From: Lampris incognitus
Lineage: Eukaryota > Chordata > Actinopteri > Lampriformes > Lampridae
Direction of reading: 5' to 3'
Assembly: GCF_029633865.1 (NCBI RefSeq)
Contig: NC_079214.1
Span: 21,769,950-21,833,949, forward strand
Length of the DNA stretch: 64,000 nt
Below, piece after piece: positions 11,561 through 23,500 of the stretch. Made by a program: the position numbers and the translations under genes. Within the stretch, counting starts at the first letter, position 1. Each line of letters begins with the position of its first letter. The notes beneath the pieces were generated by a model, which was not told the DNA's origin, searched no databases, and saw only the letters and a list, made by a program, of their open reading frames with translations.

Positions 11561-14500
11561 GTAGGCTTTTTCCATATCTGAAGTTTGTGTATTCATGCCC
11601 AAAGAGATTATAAAAAAAAATCTAAAAAGTTGGACCTGCCAATAGAAGGGATATCAAATAAACAGCATAATAGAGAGAGAATGGCTCTTTAAGTATATCA
11701 ATTAATACCTTAAAGGTTCTATATTTTCCCAGATTTATATAATTTTATTTAATTCCCATGTGTATATAAATCATATTATTTATGTGTTCTTAAATCAATA
11801 CCAAGTGTCCAGCAAGGTGTTTTTTTCCTGAAGCCATTCTGATGGAAACAGGCTGCAATAACTTCTTTCATCTGACTCACTGGATATAGGCCACTGGAAT
11901 AAGCTTCCCATTGGTGCTAACTATTTCATTCGGTATTTCATTTCCTTCCGCTCTCCGTGTGTTGCTGTTTTCAAATTCCCTGTCTCTGTGAACAACAATG
12001 ACAAACTCTCCAGCTAGCAAGCTACAATTGTCATTATGGAAAACTTTAGTGAGGATTTGGATAGTGCAATATCGCAGGTCTTCTTGGTTCATTCAATAGA
12101 CTCTTAAAAATATGCAAAGAATGTGTTTAAGAAGATATTATCTAAAAAGGATGTTCCCAATTGTTTACTGATGGATAACAACTTATAAATCCTCTGTTCA
12201 GTGAGTTTTGGTGAGTTTCGACAAAGCTGATGTTCAGCTAGGCCTTATCGTTTGACTTTAACAATTATCTTTTTTTTGGGGGGGGGGGGTTCACCCCTTT
12301 TTCTCCCCAATTGCACCTAGTCGATTACCCCACTCTTCCAAGCTGTTCCGGTCGCTGCTCCACCCCCTCTGCTGAGCCGGGGAAGGCTGCAGACTACCAC
12401 ATGCTTCCTCCAATACATGTGGTGAAAAGAAGCCAGCCGCTTCTTTTCACCTGACAGTGAGGAGTTTCGCCAGGGGGACGTAGTGCGTGGGAGGATCACA
12501 CTATTCTCCCCAGTTCCCCCTCCCCCTGAACAGGCGCCCCGACCGACCAGAGGAGGCGCTAGTGCAGTGACCAGGACACATACCCACATCCGGCTTCCAA
12601 GCTGCAGACACAGCCCAACCGAGTCGGAGGTAACATGGGGATTCGAACCAGCGATCCCCGTGTTGGTAGGCAACGGAATAGACTGCTACGCTACCCGGAC
12701 GCCCCTGACTTTAACAGTTATCAAATTATGTTCATGGTCATTATTTGTAAAACTCTCATCACATAATCAACACATCATCAGTTATTTTGGATGGGACTGT
12801 CTTTTGAGGTAATTGATCTATATGCAAGGGGTTACCTCCCACTATGTGCAAAATTTTTCACAATAACATATCCTCTGGTGCTATTTTGAAAGGGCACCAG
12901 TGAGTGTAGTGCAATTTAGGCTCACCCTCAACAATTCTTATATTTAAGAAATGCAAGCAACCCAGAACCTTTTTTTTTTAACCTATCCCAGAATAATAAT
13001 CTGTTCTGCCACACCTTTCCGCTGCTGGCACAGCATTCAAACATAATGTGGAGATAGATCTGGCTATGCTAAACTCTAAACAGTGTAAGCCTGTTAGTGC
13101 CAGAAAGAGCTCTTTTATTGGACATTATTTGATGAGTGTTATTGCTCCAAAGGATTACATTGCAGCTTGGTGCGCAGCAGTCAACTGGTGTAAACTTGCT
13201 CAATGCTGAATCGATTTAAAAGAATCTGTTACCCATTGCTCAGTTTAACTCCTAACAATAGGAAAACGTAGTTTAGGTTCAAAGATACCAGTTTCCCTTT
13301 AATATCAACTTACCTGTATGGTATTGCATTCCCTATCAAAAGATCAGAAAGTGGAATGGAGAAGGTGGCACAAGAACAGCTGTATTGAGGTGTAATTGAT
13401 GAGAAGGAAGGTGATCTTTGGAGCAAATTGGCTGAGTGCTCCCTGAATGCTCACTAGTCGTGTAGCTAAATATTTTAAAAGACAAGATAATCCCCAGGTC
13501 AATTAAAACAGTATCTTGAGATGTGCACCCCACTTGTCATTCCTTTTAATTTTAATAATTAACTTAATACTTTAACACAACACTTATTTTCACAGGGCCT
13601 CCTCGTCAGATCCTGCAGTTACGTTACGTTTTGCAGTTTAATTCAAAACCATTTGACGCTACGCCGTCTTCTTTTCAAGAAACGTCTGACTGTGCTGTAG
13701 CTTGTGAAGGTCTACATTCAATCTTTAATTAGTGACCAATTCTGTCTGTCTTTTCTCGGTTTCTAAAATACACAACAAATTAGAAAAAGGAACTTGTTTT
13801 GTCAACAACATGAAGTAAACAGTTAAAGGTGCTATTTATGAGTTTTAGAACATTAATATAGCAGCAAACAACTATTTGCTATGTAAAGAGATCGTTGGGT
13901 TATGGCGTCCTGAGCAGAGAATGAAGTCACATTCCCTCTGTGTGTGTTGTAATCCGATTTCTCTGGTCTTTGTTTTCAAAGCAGGTGTCACGGCATGATC
14001 TTCTCGGGGTAAATATTTTTGGTTGGTGCTAGAATGCATCGTCCGGCAGGACGTGGGAGGGAACTCCGCTGCACGTCATCAAATGCTCACAGCGGAATCG
14101 ACCAATCTTATGATTGGAGAGGGTCTAATTCAGTTTTTTTTTTTTCGTGTACTTTTTTCCCCCTTTTAATTCAAATTCAACATCAGAAATGCAATATAGA
14201 TAACAGTAGTACCGGCTGATTACTACAATAACAATTGCAAATAAAGACAGAAAACAAAACAAAAACAAAACGCCAGGGGTTACAAGCAATGTATGACACA
14301 ATCAAAATAAAAAAGTGTAATGTAAAAGAAGATCAAATGTAGGCTACAATTATAAAAATATGTTAAATTTGGAGCATAAATTAACAGTTTTCACAGCTTT
14401 CTTACTGCATGAGGTAGACAATGTTCTAAGGTAGGATTCTGCCTCAATTTTAAAAGTATAAAAATAAGGTTTAATTTTTAATACCTTATATTTATGAATA

Positions 14501-17500
14501 TAAAATTTGGCCAGCAATATGATGAGATTACATAAATAGAATTTACTCTCCAATTCACTCCTATAATTCGTAAAACCAAACAATACCTCCTTAAAGCAAA
14601 GTACAAAAGCATCATAGACACAGTCCAAAATAAAATGACAAATTCCTTGCCACAGTCTTCGAGTGTGTTCACAAGTCCAAACAGATGGAAGACTGTTTCT
14701 GGGTGCATGTTACAGAAAGTACAAGAAACATCAATATCTTTTTTAGATCTTAGGATAACATCGATGAATTATCTTAAAAGAAATTTCTTTGACTTTGTTA
14801 ACCAATAGATATCTATTGGGAAGAGACCAAATTTTCCCCAACATAAATCCTGACCAACGCATTCCAGATTGTACTGCTACACCCAATGTGACTCTTGTCC
14901 TGTATTAGGTTTTTACAGCCAGCTAAACTCTCCCTCGCATCACATCCTCAAAGGAACAGATCAGTGTTGTATATGGACGGGATTTGATAACAAGGAAGTG
15001 TGAAACTGAAAATAAACATACAGAAAAACATACATCAGTATACAATACAAAATAGCTTACTCAATCTTGAGTTACAGTTAGGATAACTAATCCTCTATTT
15101 TTCAGGAAACAAAGGTAAGTATAAAACTAAAATTTTAAGTGCAGGAATAAAATGTAAGTTGTAACTAACTAGGTATTGCATTGAACACTGTATTTACGCT
15201 AGCATCAAAAGTATAGCCTGAATGCCATCATTAAAACGTGCTGTCATACATGTTACCAAATTTATACAAACTGTAGCAAATATGTAAAAAGTACTTCAAA
15301 ATAAAGATTCTAGCAATGATGGTTAATAGTTTTACTTACAGATATTGCCACTCAAAGAGGTAGAAACTAGGTGATGGGTAATGATGGAGCACGAATATTG
15401 CTGCACTGAAGACACGCCATAATTTTCTTTGTTGTCACAGGAAAAGGAAGTAGCTGAAACAGCAGTATTTAACTATGCCACAAGAAGGCAAAAGACTCAA
15501 GATAATGGAACTATGCCCCTAGTGGCAGGGAGGCTCTAAAAAGAAAGGAAATCGTTCCATTACACTCCCCGTCTGGCATTATTTAAAATGCCACAATAAA
15601 CATTTACATAATCTAATCTTCTGGAGACAGGAGAAAAATACACTCTGAGATGGGTCTGGAGAAAGTCTTAGTAGTCTTATGACGGGTAAGCTTGACCTCC
15701 ACTTTCCTGACTACTCCATCCTTGCTTGGGAAAGCCTTCACAATGACGTCCGTTGGCCATTCATTTCTTCTTAACATATTCTTCAGAAGAACAATGTCCC
15801 CTTCCTTCAGGTTTGGCCTGTTTATCTGCCACTTTTGATGTCTCTGAAGTGTGTTGAGATACTCTTTCTGCCATCGAGCCCAGAAGGTGTCAGCAAGAAC
15901 TTGAACCCTCTTCCATTGATGCTTAAACATGTCACACTTGGTGAAGTCTCCAGGGGGAGGTAAGGCTACACCGAACTTCTGGGTGAGGGAAGCTGCAGGG
16001 GTCAGGATCAGAGGTGCTTCTGGGTCAGAGGAGACAGACACTAGAGGTCTTGCATTAATAATAGCTGTGACTTCAGCCATTAACATTGTCAGAACCTCAT
16101 GAGTCAGCCTAGAGTGTCCAGCTTGTAGTAGCATTGAGTTGAGGATGCGCCGCGCAATACCTATCATGCGCTCCCATGTGCCACCCATGTGAGATGAATG
16201 GGGTGGGTTGAACACCCAAGAACATCTATGGTCGAGTAGGTAGTCTTCCACACTCATCTCACCAGGACTCGCAGGATCCAGCTTCAGTTCCCTGGACACG
16301 CTGACAAAGTTGGTCCCACAGTCAGACTGCAGCTGCTTCGCAGGACCTCTGATCGTGAAGAATCTGCGAAGTGCATTGATGAAGCTAGAGGAGCTCATAG
16401 TTTCAATCACCTCCATATGAACAACTGTAGTGGACATGCACGTAAACAGAACCGCCCATCTCTTACTGTTGGCTTGTCCACCTTTCGTACGGCGTGCAAT
16501 GACCTCCCATGGTCCGAATACATCAAGCCCAACATAAGAAAATGGAGGATCAATCTGTAAGCGCCCAGCATGTAAGTTTGCCATGATTTGCTGCTCTGTT
16601 CTGCCTTGTAGCTTCCTGCAAGTCACGCATCTGTGGATGATGCTGCTGATAGCTCTCTTTGCTCCTACTACCCATAAACCACTTGCTCTTACAGCTCCCT
16701 CAGTTAGGTGTCTTCCCTTATGCTTTACAGCTGCAGGATGGTGACGGATGAGCAGTGTAGCAATGTGATGCTTCCCTGGGATTAGAAGAGGGTTGACTTC
16801 ATTTATCAGAAACTTCGACTCTGTAAGGCGTCCTCCTGCCCGTAGTAGGCCATTGTCATCAATGATTGGGTGAAGCTTGTGGAGGGAACTGTTTGATGGT
16901 AAGTCTCGTTTTGCCATGATGCATTTGATTTCTTTTGCATATGCTTCACTTTGGACACATCTGATGACTTTGTGTTCTGCTTGGGTCAAGTCTTCATCTG
17001 TGAGACTTGTCTTACAGAGGTGCCAGCCTGCACAACTGATGTCATCTTTGGACTTGATGAAGCTGTGAGAAATGTGATGAAGGTGGGCTACAGCTTTGAT
17101 GAGGGTGGTCCACTGTGAGAAGCGCTCAAAGTGTGCTGAAACCAAATGACTTGTAGACACTGTAGTGGCAAGCACTGTCACCTTAGAGTGAATTTCAACA
17201 TCTTACTGGGTCAATGAGTTCAAATGGGCTTTCTTCAGGGGCGTGTGGTACTGGCAAGGTTCCCAGCTGCCACAGACCAAGAGCCATGATTAGTGGGGTT
17301 GTGCTCCATTGAAACGTACCTCCACTGGTCTGGTAAAGAAGATTGCTTAATTCTCTATAAACGATTATTAACATATACATAGAATCTCCTATTCTGATTG
17401 TTGATGTATCCTAACACCACTTTGCTGTCAGTGTAGATTGTAGTTCTGTCTACCTTCATGTCGAGTTCTTCTCTGAGGAGCTCTGACAATTTCACAGCAA

Positions 17501-20500
17501 GCACAGCGGCGCAGAGCTCCAGTCTGGGAATGGTGAGCTCTGGTACTGGAGCCAGCTTGGTCTTACCCAGAATGAAGCTGACTTCACTGTGGCCATCTTG
17601 ATGTGTGACTTTCAGGTAAGCCACTGCAGCTATAGCCTTGATTTAGGTATCTGAAAATACACAAAGCTCAGTAGCCTTGGCTTGTGAGATGGAGAAGGAT
17701 ACATAAGTGCGAGGAACATGCAGCGCCTGAAGATCCTGTAGCAAATCTTGCCATCTTCTCCAGTCATCATACATGTCCTGGGGCAGGGGGCTATCCCAGT
17801 CAAGGTCACTGTTGGAAAGCTCTGAGAAGGAGTCTTCCTTTGATAGTGACAGGGGCAAGGAAACCTAGAGGATCGAACAGACTGTTGACTGTTGATAGCA
17901 CCCCACGGCGAGTGAATGGCTTCTGGCTCTGAGGAACGTGGAAAGTGAACGTAGCAGACATCATGTTCCAACTCAGTCCCAAGCTGCACTGGACAGGAAG
18001 CTCGTCTGCAGAGATCCAGGTCTTGGATTTCCTTGGGCCTGTCTTCTGGGGGGAAAGCATTCACCAGTTCCACTCTTTGGAGGTGATCTTATGGAGACAC
18101 GGATTGGAGAGTGCAATCATGTTTTGAGCTCTCTGTTAGGACATTGATGGCCTTAGCTTCAGTAGGAAAGGACTTTAGTGCGTCGTCGACATAGAAGTCC
18201 CATTCTATGAATTGTCGTGCCTCACTACCGTATTCATCTTCCACCTCCCTTGCTGCCATTCTCAGCCCAAAGTTCGCCCCTGCTGGGGAGGGACTATTGC
18301 CGAAGACATGGACCCTCATGCGGTAGTCTACCACATCTTTGTTGAGGTCACTGTCCTGATACCAGAGAAAGCGAAGAAAATCTATGTGATCTTCCTGAAC
18401 AACAAAACAGTAGAACATCTGCTCTATGTCTGCTGTGACAACAACAGGTTCGTTTTGGAAGCGGAGAAGCACACCCAAAAGGGTTTTGTTGCGGTCTGAC
18501 CCCAAAAGCAGCACGCCGTTAAGAGACACTCCATTAAACTGTGCACTCGAGTCAAACACCACACAAATTTTACCAGGCTTCTGTGGGTGGTAGACACCGA
18601 AAAGTGGGAAGATACCATCTTTCTTTATCTTTTTCACAAGGTGATGCTAGCTCTGCATTATTGTTATTGAGCATTTTCTGCATGAACTCAACGAAGTGTG
18701 CTCTCATGTCTTCCTTCTTGTCCAGCTGGCGTCAAAGAGACATAAGCCGCTTGTTGGCATAGGGTCTGTTATCTGGGAGTAGACGTCTGGGGCTGCGAAA
18801 CGGTAATGGGGCAACCCAGCTGTTAGTTTCATCTTTGAAGACTCCTTCCATCTTCTTCAGAAAGAGCATGTCTTCGACAGATGGCGCAAGCTGGTTGTCG
18901 GTATCAGTGCAGCGAAAGACAGTCTCTCCCAAACTCTCTTCAGTGGGTCTTGAGTATGGGCTTGAATCTTGAAGTTGATGGGGAGTGGTTTTCGAGTAAC
19001 TCAGACTGACGTTCTCCTTCACATTGATGCGGCTGTCACAGGGAGTGAGAAGGCTTGGGCGTCCATTATCTAACACATGCGTTTTTAGAGCACTCACTTT
19101 AGCTGACTTGTGAGCACCGCCAAGGCACACATCGCCTATGATAACCCAGCCCAGGTCGAGCTTCTGTGCGTATGGGTCGTTGTCTCTGCCATTGAGCTGC
19201 TTTATCACCTTGTGAGCTCTCAGAAGGTTCCGTCCAATGAGCAGGAGGATGTCTGCATCTAGGTCGAGGGGCAGTATCTCAGCAGCTATTGACCTCAGAT
19301 GGCGGTGGTGTAGTGCGGCTTCAGGAGTGGGTATTTCTTCCCTGTTGTTAGGGATAGCGTTACAATTCTGTGTCAACATGGATTGTAAAACACACAGCTA
19401 AATAACTATAAAGCTAGCAACGCTAGCTAGCGACATAATCCGTGACGTCATATGTAGTCAAAGGACCCCGAGCCGATATTGGTCGATTTCGCTGTGAGCA
19501 TTTGTTGACGTGCCGCGGAGTTCCCTCCCACCTCCCCTCCTGACGATTTTCCCGGCTAAGGCCCCCTTGTAGAATTTTTAGGTAGCTAATATTCTGCCGG
19601 TTTAAAAAGATCGCATCGTGGGATTTCGCGGCAACGTATGTGAGGTAGCTAGCATTAGCAGGATAGCTAACAAGCTAGTAATCGGTCTTTGACAGTTACG
19701 TATGTTTGTTGATTGTGACTTCTCCCAGCCGCCATTTTCCTGGTCTTACCAGTGGCATAGAAATAGCTTACACGGAGACAGAGAGCAGCAAATAAAACCA
19801 ATTTTAAAGTAGCCACGGAGAAGCATAAAAAAGCAGAGAGGATACCATACCGCGACAAACTTAGCAAGGGTGCCAGGGACCGTTATTTGGAGAAATTGTC
19901 GTCATTTAACAACATTGATCCATATGGCCTGCCCGCAGAACGGTCGAGTGCTGACCCCGCATTGCTGCCTCAAACCATGTACCTTGATATCGCCAATTAT
20001 CTTGTTTATGGTATAAGTGCTTATACCTGTGAACAGTTCCGAAATTACAAATCCCTTGAGGCCCACGGACATTTCACCAATGGCTGGGTGCAGGAATCAC
20101 TGCGACAACACAGACCTGACAGCAAAGGTAAGCTAACGTTAGCTGTAAATCAAGGAAACTTGTGCTTAGCAAAGAAGCCTTAACTTGCATTTTCTTCCCA
20201 TTAAAAGTAAGATTTTACAAACGTAATACACATTTGGAGTGTTATCAAGGGCGAAACTTTAGGGAGGGAGGGTCATTATCTTACTTTTTGAGAACATTTT
20301 TGGGTTTGTTCGGGGTTGTCGAGGACCACATTGATGATTGAGGTAACATTAGCTAGCTAGCTAACCACTGACTAAGTTAGGATTTTCAGACTGTAAAAAG
20401 TGGGAGGAGATGGGGGACGCACAGGAAATTATGCCCATGGCTGTAATAATGATGATATAGTCATGTTATTTGTGCAAAATAGCTAGCACAACCACTGACT

Positions 20501-23500
20501 AAGTTAGGATTTTCAGACTAAAAAGTGGGAGGAGATGGGGGACGCACAGGAAATTATGCCCATGGCTGTAATAATGATGATATAGTCATGTTATATTATC
20601 TTCGGGGCCTGATTATGTTTTGATTGTTTTGTTTATTTTGACCATGGACAAATGTCAAACAGGAAGTAAAAATAAGCTAATCCTGTTGTCCTCTGTCTAC
20701 CTGTCTTGTCTACAGGTTTTGCATTCGCAATGCCTGAGTGACACACCACTCAAGCCATGGGCCATCATCAACTCATTCGGGGCCATGACATCAGGTCACT
20801 GCACATGTATGGCTGCCTAGCCGAGACATGCACACATGTGGCAGCTATGCTGTTCAAGTTGGAGGCGGTAGTCAGATGCAGGGAGACCAAAACAGTGACT
20901 GGCTAACCAGCATACTGGATGATGCTGAGCAACATCACAAAGGTGGGAGCAGAGGCAGGAAAAGGAATTGACTTCACCTCTGCCAAAGCAAAAAGAAAGT
21001 CTCTGAATAGACTCCTGGATGGTGAGGTAGAGAGCACACTTGCTCTAAGGACTTCATCAAACACCTGCAAGTTTGGCATTGCTACACAGGAGCAGTGGGT
21101 GTCATATCTTGCACAACTGCAGAATGTATCCCCGAAAGCTGCAATTTTGTCAAATTTGCCCAGTTATTGTGACGCATTTGCAGACCCTGTACAGCCATTC
21201 TCAGCACCAGATTTGCTGTGCTGTCTCCATGATGATAAAATGGATGGCAGTGAACTCTCTGTCTTGAGCCTGCACTACAAAACCTTGGCAAGTAAGGTGG
21301 ATGTTTCACCTGAGCAGGCACACTTCATTGAAAGACAGACCAGAAAGCAGCACCAATTCTAATCTTGCATCACTTACGGACTGGAAGGATAACTGCATCA
21401 AATATGCGTTTGTTATCCCAACAGCGGTCCTCTGAACAAATGTGCTGCTACTGCATGGGGAAGACAAAATGAGGAGAATGCAAGAACACAGTATAGAGTG
21501 CAGGCTGAGAAACATCACTGTGATGTAGAGATGACTGAGTGTGGCTTCATCATAAACCCAGAGTTTCCTGAGGTTGGGACATCGCCAGACGGGATGGTGC
21601 AGTGCACCTGTTGTGGAGAGGCTGCATTGAGATAAAGTGCCCATACAAGCACCATGAGAGCACTGTCAAGGAAGCATGCAGTGACAGACACTTCTGTTTG
21701 GAAGTAGTGGATGGAGAGCTACAGCTTATGAAGGGTAGTCCATACGACAAGCAGGTCCAGACACAAATGTTTGTGGCTGATCTAGAGTACTGTGACTTTG
21801 TTTTGTGGACTTTGAAAGATGCGCTGTATTGCATGTTGCACCTGACACACAGCTCTGGAGTGCTCTTTTGAAAAAGGCACAGCACTTCTTTGAGCATATG
21901 TGTCTCCCTGAACTTGTAGGCTGTTACTTCACTCAGGGTGCAAGACAGATGCCACTTTAAGGGATTTCTATTCGTGCAGGGAATCGGAAAAGAACACACC
22001 AAACATCCGACACATAGGTTTAGGGTTAGTTATGTGTCTTCTTTTATCTGAATTGCTGTATTATTTTGTGTTATTTAGATATGGACTAGCCTTCTGTTGC
22101 AAGTTGACTGACCAAAGAAGACACGCTCTTTCTTTTACTTATTTCTCTCTTACACACACATCTGCTGATACATACAGGACAAAAGATGCTTAGATGTTTA
22201 GAAAAACTTGTTTATGTTGCTTATGTTACAGAAGCATGCACCATACTTATTTGTCTGTATTGTGCAGATGAACTTCAGATACTTGTAAATACAAAATTAA
22301 GTGAACTTCAATACATGCACTTTGGATAACATTTGGTGGCCTTATGTCATTTGGCTGTGAAAATGTTGATAACAAGGAAAGAGTCAAGAACACATTTATG
22401 AAAAGTCAACGTATTCAACTTTATTGTTGGTGACAATGGTGCAAGTATTCAGATCTTTACTTGAATATGTACATGTGTGATTGATATTACAGCTGCGTTC
22501 ATTTAAACGGTGCAGTTAAAGGCTGAGCTTAACATCAGCACACATCACATTTTTAAACTATAGCTGGACATTGGTTTGTCAGCGCCCAACAGACGGTGAC
22601 AATCTTATCTAAAAATGTGACTGCCTCACCTTCACATGGAAGTATCATGTTGATGGGTATGGTTCCTGTTAAGGTTTTATACTTCTGACAAACATTTCTG
22701 ATGATCCTTTCAACGTGGATTCTCAGATGTGCGTGTCTGTTGTGTGTCTTCTTTTATTACAATTTTAGCGATAAAAAATAAAGCAAATGAAAGGAAAATG
22801 CTCCGAGTACAGCGTTTACCACAGAAATACCAGAAACATGGCGGCTGACTCAGAGCGCGCTCGTGTGTGACGTCATCTGTCAAGGACCTGGATTTAGGTC
22901 ACTCGGCAGATCACAGTAATAGCTCCTTACCAAGCTGAACACACTGCTAAAATAACTCTATACTGTAAAAATCCATGTTCCAACCAGTGAAATAATAGCC
23001 AAGAACGCAAAGGGAAGCAAGAAGTTTGTTTTGTTTTGATCTGAGATGCTGGTGCTGAATGTTGTATAGAGCACCTTGAAATTATTCTGATTTTTGTGTA
23101 CCATTTGTCTTGAAGGAGGAAAAAAATGACCAATGTGAAGACGTGGATTACGTCAGACATGCTGACAGCTGACTCGTCTCCCCACAGGTATGCATTGTAT
23201 GGCCTGACCAGCACACCAGTGAGTTTGATCCAGAATGGCTGAAGAAACGCTGTTTCTCCACGGCTGCCCGACAGGCAATGCAAGAAGAGCTTTTCATCAA
23301 TGGTGAGACAAACATCTCATTTTTACAATTATATTTTCATATAAATGACATGCACTTTTGTATGTAATAAGTTGTTTAAGACAGGCATTTATTGTAAGAA
23401 TGCATGTTAAAGTGCACTGAAATGCTCTGAGTTTGTCCAACAGAAATGTGTCAGTAGCCGTGTCTCCGTAGCGTATTTTTATACGCATTTTGAAGTATTG

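Larger units (their letters stand above)
14966..19385 (-). mobile_element. BEL/Pao LTR retrotransposon, 5'-truncated and broken
   Basis: Minus-strand fragments appear in BEL/Pao order. They are a protease/DUF1758-like end ([20 protein letters not shown]) at 19379-18732, reverse transcriptase at about 18637-17806 with [10 protein letters not shown], RNase H at 17624-17355 with [16 protein letters not shown] and [11 protein letters not shown], and integrase at 17181-15613. The frame changes between blocks, so pol is dead. Gag and the 5' LTR are absent: the element stops near 19385, where the next repeat begins. Confidence 0.85.
19386..22915. mobile_element. Composite ISL2EU-like DNA transposon remnant with YqaJ gene
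   Basis: A CpG-rich left part (19430-19660) leads into a plus-strand SWIM/YqaJ nuclease gene. After a spacer, the minus strand carries the last part of a DDE_Tnp_4-like transposase. A second CpG-rich part with GTGACGTCAT follows at 22850-22915. From memory, ISL2EU (IS4EU) elements of fish encode exactly this pair, a DDE_Tnp_4 transposase and a YqaJ-type nuclease. Clean terminal inverted repeats were not found, so borders are approximate. Confidence 0.6.
11561..23187 (+). other. BBOX1: BBOX1 intron 2, loaded with mobile elements
   Basis: The 11.6-kb GT-AG intron (GTAGGC...CCCACAG) contains, in order, a SINE, an L1-like tail, a BEL/Pao element, and the YqaJ/transposase composite. Stretches 11700-12250 and 12723-13980 show no recognisable feature. 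Confidence 0.85.

Noticed and set aside
12640-12705. tRNA gene suggested by A and B boxes
   Set aside because: The head belongs to a SINE repeated three times in the window; the cloverleaf is imperfect and a long SINE body follows.
15613-19379. Possible endogenous retrovirus
   Set aside because: Domain order, HHCC/DUF5641 integrase and sequence blocks fit BEL/Pao retrotransposons; no envelope-like frame is present.
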